Origin: an uncultured Prevotella sp.
GTDB taxonomy: Bacteria; Bacteroidota; Bacteroidia; Bacteroidales; Bacteroidaceae
Length of the DNA stretch: 64,000 nucleotides
Reading direction: 5' to 3'
Assembly: GCA_946186115.1 (NCBI GenBank)
Contig: CAMHLV010000005.1
Span: 30,729-94,728, forward strand
In this document: piece after piece, positions 19,031 to 29,081 of the stretch
Numbering within the stretch: the first letter of the stretch is position 1
How the letters are laid out: the number at the start of each line of letters is the position of its first letter
Made by a program: the position numbers and the translations under genes
Notes under the pieces: model-generated
Databases searched by the model: none
What the model saw: only the letters and a program-made list of their open reading frames with translations
Told to the model about the DNA's origin: nothing

Positions 19031-19855
19031 ATGGCAATAGAACAAGCAATATTCCGCAGGGCGGAACTCCTGTTGGGCGATGAGGCGATGAGCCGCATTG
19101 GTGAGAAGCGCGTGATCATCTTCGGTGTGGGCGGCGTAGGCTCTTGGTGTGCTGAGAGTTTGGTGCGTAGCGGCATTAGGGAGCTGACGATTGTAGACTC
19201 CGACCGTGTGTGCATCACCAATATCAACCGCCAGCTGATGGCGACAACGAAGACCGTGGGGCAAGTAAAGGTCGATGCCTTGAAAGAGCGTCTGCTTAGC
19301 ATTAACCCCTCAGCAAATATTAACGCCCTGCAGCAGATTTTCACGGCAGAGACGGCGGAGAGTTTCGAACTAGACACCTACGACTATATCATCGATGCCA
19401 TCGACTCGCTGAAGGACAAAGCGCTGCTCATCCTCATGGCCACGAGCCTTCCCTCCAAGGGGGGGGACAAGGGGGCTGGCCCGAAGTTCTTCTCGTCGAT
19501 GGGTGCTGCACTGAAGCTCGACCCTACGCGCATCAAAACGGCTGAGTTCTGGAAAGTGAAGGGCGACCCTCTGGCTCGCGCCCTCCGCAACCGCTTCAAG
19601 CGCGACAAGGTATTTCCCAAGCGCAAGTTCCAGTGTGTCTATTCTGATGAATTATTGGAGAATAAAGGTCACAACGCCACATGCGGCACGGAACAATGTA
19701 TGTGTCCCAAAGCCAAGAGCGGTCCTGGCGATCCCAACCTGCTGAACCACGAGTGGTGCTCGTCGAAAGCCCAAATCAACGGCACCCTGTCGCATATTAC
19801 CGCCATCTTCGGCTTTATGTTGGCTGGCCTCATCATTCAGGATGCCATTAGCTAA
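19031..19855 (+). CDS. tcdA: tRNA threonylcarbamoyladenosine dehydratase (TcdA/CsdL-like)
   Basis: ThiF-fold GVGGVGSWCAESLVRSG...; DYIIDAIDS; C-terminal HITAIFGFMLAGLII. Confidence 0.9.
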   Translation: MAIEQAIFRRAELLLGDEAMSRIGEKRVIIFGVGGVGSWCAESLVRSGIRELTIVDSDRVCITNINRQLMATTKTVGQVKVDALKERLLSINPSANINALQQIFTAETAESFELDTYDYIIDAIDSLKDKALLILMATSLPSKGGDKGAGPKFFSSMGAALKLDPTRIKTAEFWKVKGDPLARALRNRFKRDKVFPKRKFQCVYSDELLENKGHNATCGTEQCMCPKAKSGPGDPNLLNHEWCSSKAQINGTLSHITAIFGFMLAGLIIQDAIS

Positions 19856-20487
19856 AAAATAGGTCGGCAGCGCAAGCTGTCCATTGTTTTCTGCAGTTCA
19901 TTCAGGAAACGGCAGGCGTGGGCGCCGTCCATCTGGGCGTGATGGAACTGAAGGCTGATGGGCAGCGTGGTTTTGAACAGTCTCTTGCGGTATCTTCCCC
20001 AAGCGAGGAATGGATTGTTCCAGATGCCGTTATACTGGTTGACGATGCAGTCCAGCTCAGTCTGCGGCAATGCTGAGGTTCCCACAATCATGTAGTCCTC
20101 CAGCGACGAGTTCTTGCATGCTTTCGCGGTTTGGTCGGTTATCGCAAGATAGTCTGCATTGAACTGACTGATGTCATCGGAGAACGGTATGTCGCACATG
20201 TTGATACCATCCTTCACATTCTGTACCACGACATTGATGGCCAGCCGGTCGTATTGGTACATTTTATCTTTCTCCGGCAAGACGAAGAACTCCTCAATGT
20301 TACTGGCTGCCTTGCCAATACACCAGCACATCAGCATGTTGAATCGCAAGCCCGTCTTCCGGCTCACCTTCCGCAACCGGCGGACGTCAATGGTCTTCGT
20401 CAGCGTCACCATCGGTACGGGAGACGACATCCACATGCTGAATGCTTCTGCCCGTTTACTGTCTTGAGGGCGTATCTCTCTCTTCAT
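19852..20487 (-). CDS. Chloramphenicol acetyltransferase-fold protein
   Basis: C-terminal LQFHHAQMDGAHACRFLNELQ fits the CAT HHxxxDG motif; start set at MKREIRPQ (20487). Confidence 0.8.
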   Translation of the reverse strand: MKREIRPQDSKRAEAFSMWMSSPVPMVTLTKTIDVRRLRKVSRKTGLRFNMLMCWCIGKAASNIEEFFVLPEKDKMYQYDRLAINVVVQNVKDGINMCDIPFSDDISQFNADYLAITDQTAKACKNSSLEDYMIVGTSALPQTELDCIVNQYNGIWNNPFLAWGRYRKRLFKTTLPISLQFHHAQMDGAHACRFLNELQKTMDSLRCRPIF

Positions 20488-20642
20488 CTTCACTGGGTTT
20501 GAATGATTCGTGTACAAAGGTACGAAATAAATTGAGAATTGAGAATTGATAATTGAAAATTTGGCACTGTTAAGGCGAAATACTAAACGTTTGGTATGTA
20601 ATATGACGCAAAAAGGCGATTGCCGGTATATGGAAATCGCCG

Positions 20643-20650
20643 TACCTTTG
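20643..20650 (+). promoter_or_regulatory. Putative -7 box (TACCTTTG) with adjacent dyad GGCGATT-N13-AATCGCC
   Basis: TACCTTTG 20643-20650; dyad arms 20615-20621 and 20635-20641 directly upstream. Confidence 0.5.
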
Positions 20651-20694
20651 CAGCGGGTAAAGACATACCCTGTTACACGGATTAAACGAAGAAT

Positions 20695-22731
20695 ATGAAG
20701 AGAATAAACATAATAATAGGTATTCTGCTCCTGAATATTGGAGTAACCGAAGGAAAAGGATTGGAGGATAAGGATTCGACAGAGGTGACTACGCTTGACG
20801 GAAAGCGAATCTCGGAGGTAACGGTGTCTGCTCATAAGGCGGGCAGGGTGAAAATGAGTGGTCTTGCTAATACGGAAATGATTAACGCCAACGAACTGCT
20901 TCGTGCTGCCTGCTGTAATCTTGGAGAGAGTTTTACAACGAACCCTTCAGTTGATGTGAACTATGCTGATGCCGCCACTGGCGCACAACAAATCAAGTTG
21001 CTTGGGTTGAGTGGCACCTACGTTCAGATGTTAACGGAGAATATTCCTAATTATCGTGGAGCAGCTGCCCCCTTTTCGTTGGGTTATATCCCAGGGCCAT
21101 GGATGCAGAGCATCCAGGTCTCTAAGGGTGCATCGTCTGTAAAAAACGGCTATGAGTCTATTACCGGCCAGATTAACGTGGAATTTAAAAAACCCCAGGC
21201 TACGCCTTTTGCAGATGCGAACCTCTATTACAACTCAAAAGGTAAGCTGGAAGCGAATGTCGGAGCAAACTTACACCTTTCCAAAAGGTGGAGGACAGCC
21301 TTGCTGGGGCATTATGAGATACTAGACAAAAACCACGATGATAATGGTGACGGCTTTGCCGATCTGCCAAAAATCCGTCAAGGAGCACTCCAGAGTCGTT
21401 GGGCCTGGATGGGTGACCACTATGTGTTTCAGGCTTCAGTTAAGGGACTGAAGGAGCATCGCGAGGGCGGACAGGTTGGCCATCATGCAGCTAATAATAC
21501 TCATCCATATCTGATTGATATCACGAACGAACGATATGAAGCCTTTACAAAGAATGCTTATATCTTTGACAAGGAACGTGCGACAAATATCGCACTTATA
21601 TTATCCGGCTCACAACACCACGAAAATGCGGTGTATGGACACAAATTCTATAATACCGACCAGCGTAATGGCTATGCCTCGCTGATGTTCGAGAGTGATT
21701 TCGGTGAACATCACAATATTTCAACAGGTATCAGTCTGAACCATGATCTGTATGACCAACGCTATCGTTTGGAAAATACCATGAAAGGCGAAGAACTGAA
21801 AGAACGCGACGAAGAAACGACCCCCGGTGCCTATGTGCAGTACACTTACAAGTTGGGAGATAAGCTCACGGCGATGGGAGGCTTAAGATGGGACCACAGT
21901 AATATTTACGGCAGTTTCATCACACCCAGGATGCATCTCAAATATTCGCCCAATGATATCGTCACCCTTCGTGCAAGCGTAGGAAAAGGCTATCGTACTA
22001 ACCACGTGTTGGCGGAAAACAATTTCCTGTTAGCCAGTGGACGTCAGATCGTCATTGATCAGGACCTTGACCAGGAAGAGGCCTGGAATTACGGAATTAG
22101 TGCAGCCTTGAAGGTTCCGGTAGGAGAGAAGACCCTGGAGTTGAACGCAGAGTATTATTACACGAATTTCAATCATCAGTTGCTTGTCGACCTTGATACA
22201 GATCCGCACGCCGTTCACTTTACGAACCTTAATGGCGACAGTTATTCTCACACCTATCAGTTAGAGGCCACTTATCCTTTCTTCAAGGGATTTACATTGA
22301 CAGCCACTTATCGTAGAACGAATGTGAAGTCAACCTATAATGGTGAGTTACGAGAGAAACCTCTGACCAACAAGTATAAAGGATTGTTGACCGCTTCCTA
22401 TGCACCTGGTCTGGGAAAATGGCAATTCGATGTGACCTTGCAACTGAATGGTGGCGGAAGACTACCAACAGCTTATACGACTGCTGAAGGACTGCCCTCG
22501 TGGGACGAGCGCTATAAAGGATATGAACAGTTGAGCGCACAGGTAACCCGCTTCTTCCGTTACTGGAGCATCTATGCAGGAGGCGAGAATATTACAGGCT
22601 TCAAGCAGAAGAATCCGATTATTGGAGCTAACGACCCTTGGGGTCCGAACTTCGACTCAACGATGATCTGGGGACCCGTTCATGGAGCCATCTATTATAT
22701 AGGCGTGAGATTAAATTGGAACAAAATATAA
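20695..22731 (+). CDS. TonB-dependent outer-membrane receptor, likely metal-related
   Basis: Plug/barrel architecture (GATGAQQIKLLGLSGTYVQMLTENIPNYRG, GYESITGQINVEFKKP); His-rich extracellular stretches; followed by an HMA protein. Confidence 0.88.
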   Translation: MKRINIIIGILLLNIGVTEGKGLEDKDSTEVTTLDGKRISEVTVSAHKAGRVKMSGLANTEMINANELLRAACCNLGESFTTNPSVDVNYADAATGAQQIKLLGLSGTYVQMLTENIPNYRGAAAPFSLGYIPGPWMQSIQVSKGASSVKNGYESITGQINVEFKKPQATPFADANLYYNSKGKLEANVGANLHLSKRWRTALLGHYEILDKNHDDNGDGFADLPKIRQGALQSRWAWMGDHYVFQASVKGLKEHREGGQVGHHAANNTHPYLIDITNERYEAFTKNAYIFDKERATNIALILSGSQHHENAVYGHKFYNTDQRNGYASLMFESDFGEHHNISTGISLNHDLYDQRYRLENTMKGEELKERDEETTPGAYVQYTYKLGDKLTAMGGLRWDHSNIYGSFITPRMHLKYSPNDIVTLRASVGKGYRTNHVLAENNFLLASGRQIVIDQDLDQEEAWNYGISAALKVPVGEKTLELNAEYYYTNFNHQLLVDLDTDPHAVHFTNLNGDSYSHTYQLEATYPFFKGFTLTATYRRTNVKSTYNGELREKPLTNKYKGLLTASYAPGLGKWQFDVTLQLNGGGRLPTAYTTAEGLPSWDERYKGYEQLSAQVTRFFRYWSIYAGGENITGFKQKNPIIGANDPWGPNFDSTMIWGPVHGAIYYIGVRLNWNKI

Positions 22732-22751
22732 ATTTATTAAAACCAAAGATT

Positions 22752-23417
22752 ATGAGAACAAAGTTATTATTCCTGAGTTTGGCTTTTGCAGCAGTATGCT
22801 CTGCCAAGGACATTAAGACAGTTGTATTGAACACTTCTCCTGAGATGCACTGTTCAAGTTGTGAGAACAAGATTAAGTCGAACCTGAAGTTCGAAAAAGG
22901 AATTAAGGACATTCAGACTGATCTGACTACCAAGACTGTAACCATTCAGTATGATGCTGACAAGACAAATGTTGAGAACATCATTGCAGGCTTCAAGAAG
23001 ATTAATTATGTAGCAACGGTTGCAGGTAATAATTCTGCAGCAGCAGCTCCTAAAGCAGAAAAGAAAGGTGGCTGCTGCGGCAGTGGCGGTTGCAAGTGCG
23101 GTTCAGCTAAAAAGCCAGAACAGGCCGAAGCTAAACCCGCGGAGAAGAAAGGATGTTGTTGCGGTTCAAAGAAAACAAATCCGGAAACAGCAGCCAACGA
23201 CGGTTCTGTAGTCAAGTTCAAGGCAAAACAGATGAGTTGTGGCGGTTGTGCGAATAAAGTAAAGAAATTGCTGACAGGTGTTGACGGAGTAAAAGATGTT
23301 GCCGTTAATCTGGAATCAAAGATTGTTACGGTCAGTTACGACAGCCAGAAAACGAATGCCGCAAAGATCCAGGACAGTTTCAAGCAAATAAACTATACGG
23401 TAGAGGAAGTCCATTAA
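22752..23417 (+). CDS. Secreted protein with two HMA-like domains joined by a Cys-rich linker
   Basis: Signal MRTKLLFLSLAFAAVCSAKD; MHCSSC and MSCGGC metal motifs; linker KKGGCCGSGGCKCGSAKK...KKGCCCGSKK. Confidence 0.88.
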   Translation: MRTKLLFLSLAFAAVCSAKDIKTVVLNTSPEMHCSSCENKIKSNLKFEKGIKDIQTDLTTKTVTIQYDADKTNVENIIAGFKKINYVATVAGNNSAAAAPKAEKKGGCCGSGGCKCGSAKKPEQAEAKPAEKKGCCCGSKKTNPETAANDGSVVKFKAKQMSCGGCANKVKKLLTGVDGVKDVAVNLESKIVTVSYDSQKTNAAKIQDSFKQINYTVEEVH

Positions 23418-23441
23418 CAGCTTTCGGCTGTGAAGAAATGG

Positions 23442-23472
23442 GGGGCGGCTTCTATCTGAAGTCGCCCCTTAT
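23442..23472 (+). terminator. Probable rho-independent terminator after the HMA gene
   Basis: GGGGCGGCTTC-TATCT-GAAGTCGCCCC followed by TTATTAT. Confidence 0.6.
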
Positions 23473-23543
23473 TATGTGGAAATACCACGTTTATGTGAAA
23501 CGAATACCCCCATGTCGGTATTGTGGATAAGCAGGGGACGCCG

Positions 23544-23551
23544 TACCTTTG
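23544..23551 (+). promoter_or_regulatory. Putative -7 box (TACCTTTG)
   Basis: CGCCGTACCTTTGCA, same context as the box upstream of the TonB gene. Confidence 0.5.
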
Positions 23552-23577
23552 CACCAAGAAATTTAAATAGAGAAATT

Positions 23578-24483
23578 ATGAAATTAAAGATTGTTTTCAT
23601 TATATCATTTGTTGCAACAGTGTCTATGGCACAGGTTCACACTATCAGCACCCCGCGGTTTACCCGTCCGCTGGTTGAGAAGTGGGTAGAAGATTACAAG
23701 AAAGTCGCACCCAATGTACAATTACGGATATTAAAAGGTTGTGGCTGTATAGACGAGTCGGAACTGAGTGTCTTGCCATTTAAAGGAGATGTACAGGATG
23801 ATACCAATGTGATATTCTTTGCCAAGTATGCCATCCTGCCTTTTACGGCCACAGGGTCAGAGGCAGAGAAAATACTTAATAACAAGAAACTTAGTGGCAA
23901 GCGCCTGCGTAAGATTTTCTTCGAGCATGAGGACTATGCTACTGATGAAGAACTGACCAAACAGGAAAAGCGGCAGAAACAGCTTGTCGTTTATAGTGCG
24001 AACAATCCCGCCTCCTTATCAGAGCCGTTTGCCGGATTCTTCAACGAAGTGACTGAGAATTTGAGAGGCCGAAGAATTGCTGGCGATGATGCATTCTTGA
24101 CGTCAGCAGTAATAAAAGATCCCTATGGCGTGTCGTTTGGCACATTGTCCAACATCTTTAGTCTGGACAACCGTCTTCTGAAGAGTGGCATCTCCATCCC
24201 TTCGCTCGACACGAGAAAGGAATTGGAAGCTGGCCTCAAGGAGCCCATCTCACTCGATTCACTGATACCGTTGCTGGAACAGTATCCGGCAGAAGAGGTC
24301 CCCACGGGAATGGTTGGGATTGTATATAAAGGCTATAGTAAGGAAATTGACGATTTCTTGTCATGGGTCCTCACCTCAGGAAGGAATCACGTCCATAACT
24401 ATGGACTGCTGCAAATTGAACAAGAGTTGGCAGAAAGACAGACAACAAAAATAGAGGCTGTATATACAGCGCAAACAAAATAA
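23578..24483 (+). CDS. Periplasmic substrate-binding-like (PstS/PBP-like) protein
   Basis: Signal MKLKIVFIISFVATVSMA; overall PBP-like composition (FAKYAILPFTATGSEAEKILNNKKLSGKRLRKIFF). Start reset to 23578. Confidence 0.6.
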   Translation: MKLKIVFIISFVATVSMAQVHTISTPRFTRPLVEKWVEDYKKVAPNVQLRILKGCGCIDESELSVLPFKGDVQDDTNVIFFAKYAILPFTATGSEAEKILNNKKLSGKRLRKIFFEHEDYATDEELTKQEKRQKQLVVYSANNPASLSEPFAGFFNEVTENLRGRRIAGDDAFLTSAVIKDPYGVSFGTLSNIFSLDNRLLKSGISIPSLDTRKELEAGLKEPISLDSLIPLLEQYPAEEVPTGMVGIVYKGYSKEIDDFLSWVLTSGRNHVHNYGLLQIEQELAERQTTKIEAVYTAQTK

Positions 24484-24511
24484 TATGATTAATATAATAA
24501 TTTGATTAGGT

Positions 24512-27500
24512 ATGAGAAAACGATTGTTTTTATTCGTGATTGCCCTTCTGACCATCTCATCTGGACTGAAGGCGCAGGTCATCACAGGAAAGGTTGTCAA
24601 TGCAGACCAGGAACCTTTGATTGGCGTAGTCGTTAAAGGAGGTAATAATAAAACAGGTGCTACAACTGATGCTGATGGCATTTTCAGCCTGAACCTTGGA
24701 AAAGGTGTGAAATACCCAATACAGGTGCAGATCAACTATGTGGGCTATGACCCTTACGATCTTGACATCTATGAGGAAACAGACAATGTGGGCACTATTG
24801 TCCTCCGTACGGAGCGTTTCTCACTTGATGGAGTTGTGGTGGTGGCTTATGGTTCACAGAAAAGGCGTGACCTGACAGGTGCTGTCAGTTCTGTGGATGG
24901 TAAAGAATTGCTGAAAAACCCCGTAACCAGTTTGGAACAGTCACTTGAAGGCAAATTGAGCGGTGTTCAAGTGACACAGGCAACAGGAGCCCCGGGAGGT
25001 GCCGTCAGCATTAATGTGCGCGGAACAAGTAGTATTTCTGCCGGCAACGAACCATTGTATGTGGTTGATGGTTTGCCCGTCGTTTCCAAGGATTTGTCTG
25101 ATATTGGCGGTTATCAGGGAAACTCTCTGAGTGGAATCGCAGATATCAATCCCAATGATATTGCCAGTGTAGAGGTGTTAAAGGATGCTTCAGCTGCAGC
25201 CCTTTATGGATCACGTGCATCTAATGGTGTCATACTGATCACCACAAAGAAAGGTGCAGCTGGACGTACAAAGGTGACACTCGACAGCTACGTGGGTTTC
25301 CAGAACCTACAGAAGAAGCTTCAGTTCCTAAATGCCTCTGAGTATGTGGCAGCCCGTAATGAGGCCATCGATAATTACAACACATCATTAGGTCTGACAG
25401 CTGCTGATGCAGCCTATAAGCAGCATGTGACAGCTGCCGTACCTGGTGCAGACACCAACTGGCTCGACGAGATTACCCACAATGGCCTACAGACGAGTCA
25501 CCAGCTGACCATCTCAGGCGGTAACGACCGTACACAGTTCTATGCATCAGGTGGCTACTACAAGCAAGATGGTGCCATCATCAACACCAGCTATGAGCGC
25601 TATAACCTGCGTACCAATATCGGGCATCAGCTGAACAAGCGCATCCATATCGATGCTAACATCGCATTAAGCACTTCTGACACATGGCGTGCTACGGGCG
25701 ATAACAACATCTATTCTCCGTGGAGAAATGCCCTTTTTGTGTCACCTGACTATCCTGTCTTTAACGAGAGTGGTGGCTACAGCAGTGTCAATACCGGTGC
25801 CAGGAATCCTGTCCAGCTGATTAAAGAGGAGCCGCAGCACTCAAAGAAATACCGTGCGTTGGTTAATCTGAAAGGCTCGTTGCAAATACTGCCCGACCTC
25901 TACTACCACCTGAATTTAGGTGGTGACTATAACATCCTGCACGAACTACAGGTATGGCCTTCAACCTCATTGCGGGGTTCGAGCGTCAATGGTGAAACAG
26001 TTGACGGACGCGCCTTTACCTTCACCAACCTGGCTGAGCACACCTTCGATTACAATCACACTTGGGACAAGTTCTCACTAAAGGCTCTGGCAGGATATAG
26101 CTACCAAAAAACGATCGTTGACAATGCTTATGTCGATGGTATTAACTTTGTATCACCCACTCTGATATATCTCGATTCTGCAGGTGAGATTACTTACGGT
26201 GGATCATACGTCGAGAAAAATGCCCTTCAATCGTTCTTTGCACGTGCAAACCTGAGCTATGCAGACCGTTACCTGCTCGAGCTTTCATTCCGCAGTGATG
26301 CTTCCTCGAAATTCTCACCCGACAACCGTGTCGGCTACTTCCCAGCAGCCTCTGCAGGTTGGCAAGTGTCGAAGGAGAAGTTCTGGAAGGAGAACAAGGC
26401 CATCAACGACCTGAAGTTGCGTGCCAGCATTGGCTACACGGGTAATCAGGAAGGTATTGGCAACTATGAGTACCATCAGACGTATTCTGCCAGCAGTATC
26501 AAATACAACGGTAACTCAGGCTACGGTTTCCCCACATATAAGCCCAATCCTGACCTTTCTTGGGAAAAGACGCTCCAGTATGATTTAGGTTTTGACGCCG
26601 TATTGTTAAACCGCCGCATTGAACTTATCTTCGACTGGTATAAAAAGGATACCCACGACCTGTTGCTGACGCACAGTATCAATTCACTGAGTGGATATAG
26701 CAGCACTACTTCAAACGTTGGTAATATCACAAATACAGGTGTGGAAGTGGGTATTACTACCCACAACCTGACGGGTGCCCTGAAGTGGGACAGCCACCTG
26801 AACTTCACTTATGCCAAGAACGAAGTGACAGGACTTGTGAAAAATGCCGAAGGCGAGGAGCCTTACATCACTACAGGTTTCTGTAACATCCTACAGGTGG
26901 GAGAGCCGATGGCGGCGTTCTACTTAATCCAAGCCGATGGCATCTTCCAGTCGAAGGAAGAGATTCTGGCACAGCCTGGTGGGCAGACACTTTGGGACAA
27001 GGGAATTCGCCCAGGCGATGTGAAGTATTACGACAAGAATGCAGACGGAGTCATCAACTCAGAAGACCGCGTCATCAGTGGTTCACCTTTCCCAAAAATC
27101 TTCGGTGCATTCTCCAACAACTTCAGCTACAAGGGCTTTGACCTGAGTCTCGACTTGCAGTACTCATTAGGTGCCAAACTATATGCCGCATGGAAGTATT
27201 CGGGTTTAGGCAACCAAGGTGGCCATACAAATGGCTATACCATCCTGAAATCAGAGTGGGATGACCGCTGGACAGAGAGTAACCCATCAAACGACACACC
27301 ACGTGCAGTGGCTTACGGCGCAGCCTACACCAACAACAACATCAACTATACCACGCGCTACTTGGAGAATGCTGATTACTTGAAGATCCGCAACCTATCC
27401 ATAGGTTACACTCTACCCGCAGCCATCACCAAACAGCTGGGAATCAGCCGCCTGCGCTTCTATGCAACCGCACATAACCTCTATACCTTCAGCAGTTATG

Positions 27501-27616
27501 ACGGCTTCGACCCCGAGGTAGCCATGTTCCCCAGCCGCACCACCTATCGTGGCTATGACTCAGGTTCCGTACCACAACTCCGCTCATATGTATTTGGCTT
27601 TAATTTGACATTCTAA
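24512..27616 (+). CDS. SusC/RagA-family TonB-linked outer-membrane protein
   Basis: CarboxypepD_reg-like N-domain (ITGKVVNADQEPLIGVVVKG), SusC plug motifs (NVRGTSSISAGNEPLYVVDGLPV, LKDASAAALYGSRASNGVILITTKKG). Confidence 0.95.
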   Translation: MRKRLFLFVIALLTISSGLKAQVITGKVVNADQEPLIGVVVKGGNNKTGATTDADGIFSLNLGKGVKYPIQVQINYVGYDPYDLDIYEETDNVGTIVLRTERFSLDGVVVVAYGSQKRRDLTGAVSSVDGKELLKNPVTSLEQSLEGKLSGVQVTQATGAPGGAVSINVRGTSSISAGNEPLYVVDGLPVVSKDLSDIGGYQGNSLSGIADINPNDIASVEVLKDASAAALYGSRASNGVILITTKKGAAGRTKVTLDSYVGFQNLQKKLQFLNASEYVAARNEAIDNYNTSLGLTAADAAYKQHVTAAVPGADTNWLDEITHNGLQTSHQLTISGGNDRTQFYASGGYYKQDGAIINTSYERYNLRTNIGHQLNKRIHIDANIALSTSDTWRATGDNNIYSPWRNALFVSPDYPVFNESGGYSSVNTGARNPVQLIKEEPQHSKKYRALVNLKGSLQILPDLYYHLNLGGDYNILHELQVWPSTSLRGSSVNGETVDGRAFTFTNLAEHTFDYNHTWDKFSLKALAGYSYQKTIVDNAYVDGINFVSPTLIYLDSAGEITYGGSYVEKNALQSFFARANLSYADRYLLELSFRSDASSKFSPDNRVGYFPAASAGWQVSKEKFWKENKAINDLKLRASIGYTGNQEGIGNYEYHQTYSASSIKYNGNSGYGFPTYKPNPDLSWEKTLQYDLGFDAVLLNRRIELIFDWYKKDTHDLLLTHSINSLSGYSSTTSNVGNITNTGVEVGITTHNLTGALKWDSHLNFTYAKNEVTGLVKNAEGEEPYITTGFCNILQVGEPMAAFYLIQADGIFQSKEEILAQPGGQTLWDKGIRPGDVKYYDKNADGVINSEDRVISGSPFPKIFGAFSNNFSYKGFDLSLDLQYSLGAKLYAAWKYSGLGNQGGHTNGYTILKSEWDDRWTESNPSNDTPRAVAYGAAYTNNNINYTTRYLENADYLKIRNLSIGYTLPAAITKQLGISRLRFYATAHNLYTFSSYDGFDPEVAMFPSRTTYRGYDSGSVPQLRSYVFGFNLTF

Positions 27617-27634
27617 AAAAAGGAGAATATAGTT

Positions 27635-29050
27635 ATGAATAAGAAGAATATTATCATTTCATTGACATCGCTGGCACTCACTGCCTGCAACCTGGACTAT
27701 TATCCCACCACGGCAGTCAGCGACAGTTCGCTCACGGAAGCCGATTATACCAATCTGCTCACCGGTGTCTATGATGGCGCACAGAGTATTAAAATCAATA
27801 TTGACGATATTGCAGCGGACAACCTCACCAGTCCTGGCTGGTGGCCAGATATCGACAACAACGGACAGACCGCCAGCACCAGCAGTGATATCAACTCACT
27901 GTGGAACAGTCACTACAAATACGTGCAGTTGGCCAATAACCTCATCAACCTCATAGAGCACACAGGATCTCCAACACCTGCCCAAATAGAGATAGAGGCT
28001 CAGGCTCGTGTCATCCGTGCATGGCTCTATGCCCGAATAGCTCAGCACTGGGGCGATGCTCCCCTGCTATTGGAGGTCACCGACGAATTAGTTGGTCGCG
28101 ACCCGGAGATAGAGATATGGAAACAGGTTATTGCCGATCTGGAATATGGCGTACAAAACGCCCCCGACTTCACTGACAGGGGCTATGTCAGCAAAGTAGC
28201 TGCAAAGGCACTTCTGGCACGAACCCTACTTACCGGTCCCTCTGCCGTGCAGGACAAAACCCGAGCCCAACAGCTCGCTGAAGAGATTATCGCATCAGGG
28301 AAATTTAGTCTGGCTGCCAACTTTGCCGACATATGGCATGCTAAATCCTCGAATGAGATCATCCTGCAATGGACGAACCTGAATGGTGACTCAGGCTCTG
28401 ATGGCTGGTTCATGCGTTCCGACATCGTCAATCTCTATGAGGCCGAGAATGGCAGTGGTTCAGCCGGTTATGGTGAACAGGGACGATATGAGAACCACGT
28501 GGATCTGGCTGCTTTCGATGCCTTCGAGGAAGGTGACCTCAGAAAAGCTCCCACCGTGCGTCATCTGAAGTTGGCAAGTGGTGCTGAGACTTGGGACTGT
28601 GTGAAATACCCCAGCTATAATGAAGCTGACCCCTGGCCTGTTATTCGCATTGCAGAACTTTACCTGATTTCTGCTGAGGCACAAGGCTATCCTGCAGGTG
28701 TCGATCGTCTGAACCAACTGCGTGTGGTACGCGGATTAAAGGCCCTGAATGCTGGCTCTGACATTACAGCCGATAACTTTATCGACCGTATCATGGCCGA
28801 GCGTCGCGTAGAATTCTATGCTGAAGGACATCGCTGGTACGACTTGCGTCGCTGGTTCAACTCTGGTGAGGCTGGAAAGAAGGCTGTGCTGTCCTTCCGC
28901 AAGTATCAGCCGGGTGAAGCGGCTGGAAGTCGTCCACAGGCATCAGAGACGATGCAGATTGCAGATGACGGTCACAACCTGCTTTGGCCTGTTCCACAGA
29001 CCGCCATTGATAACGACCCCAATCTGTTGCCACAGAATCCTGGTTATTAA
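27635..29050 (+). CDS. SusD/RagB-family lipoprotein
   Basis: Lipobox LTAC; C-terminal IMAERRVEFYAEGHRWYDLRRW typical of SusD. Confidence 0.93.
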   Translation: MNKKNIIISLTSLALTACNLDYYPTTAVSDSSLTEADYTNLLTGVYDGAQSIKINIDDIAADNLTSPGWWPDIDNNGQTASTSSDINSLWNSHYKYVQLANNLINLIEHTGSPTPAQIEIEAQARVIRAWLYARIAQHWGDAPLLLEVTDELVGRDPEIEIWKQVIADLEYGVQNAPDFTDRGYVSKVAAKALLARTLLTGPSAVQDKTRAQQLAEEIIASGKFSLAANFADIWHAKSSNEIILQWTNLNGDSGSDGWFMRSDIVNLYEAENGSGSAGYGEQGRYENHVDLAAFDAFEEGDLRKAPTVRHLKLASGAETWDCVKYPSYNEADPWPVIRIAELYLISAEAQGYPAGVDRLNQLRVVRGLKALNAGSDITADNFIDRIMAERRVEFYAEGHRWYDLRRWFNSGEAGKKAVLSFRKYQPGEAAGSRPQASETMQIADDGHNLLWPVPQTAIDNDPNLLPQNPGY

Positions 29051-29081
29051 AAAAAAATTCTTTAGTCATATAGTTAGTTAG

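Noticed and set aside
19852-20487. Chloramphenicol resistance gene
   Set aside because: Only the CAT fold and HHxxxDG motif can be supported; many CAT-like proteins have other acyl-acceptors and there is no resistance context.
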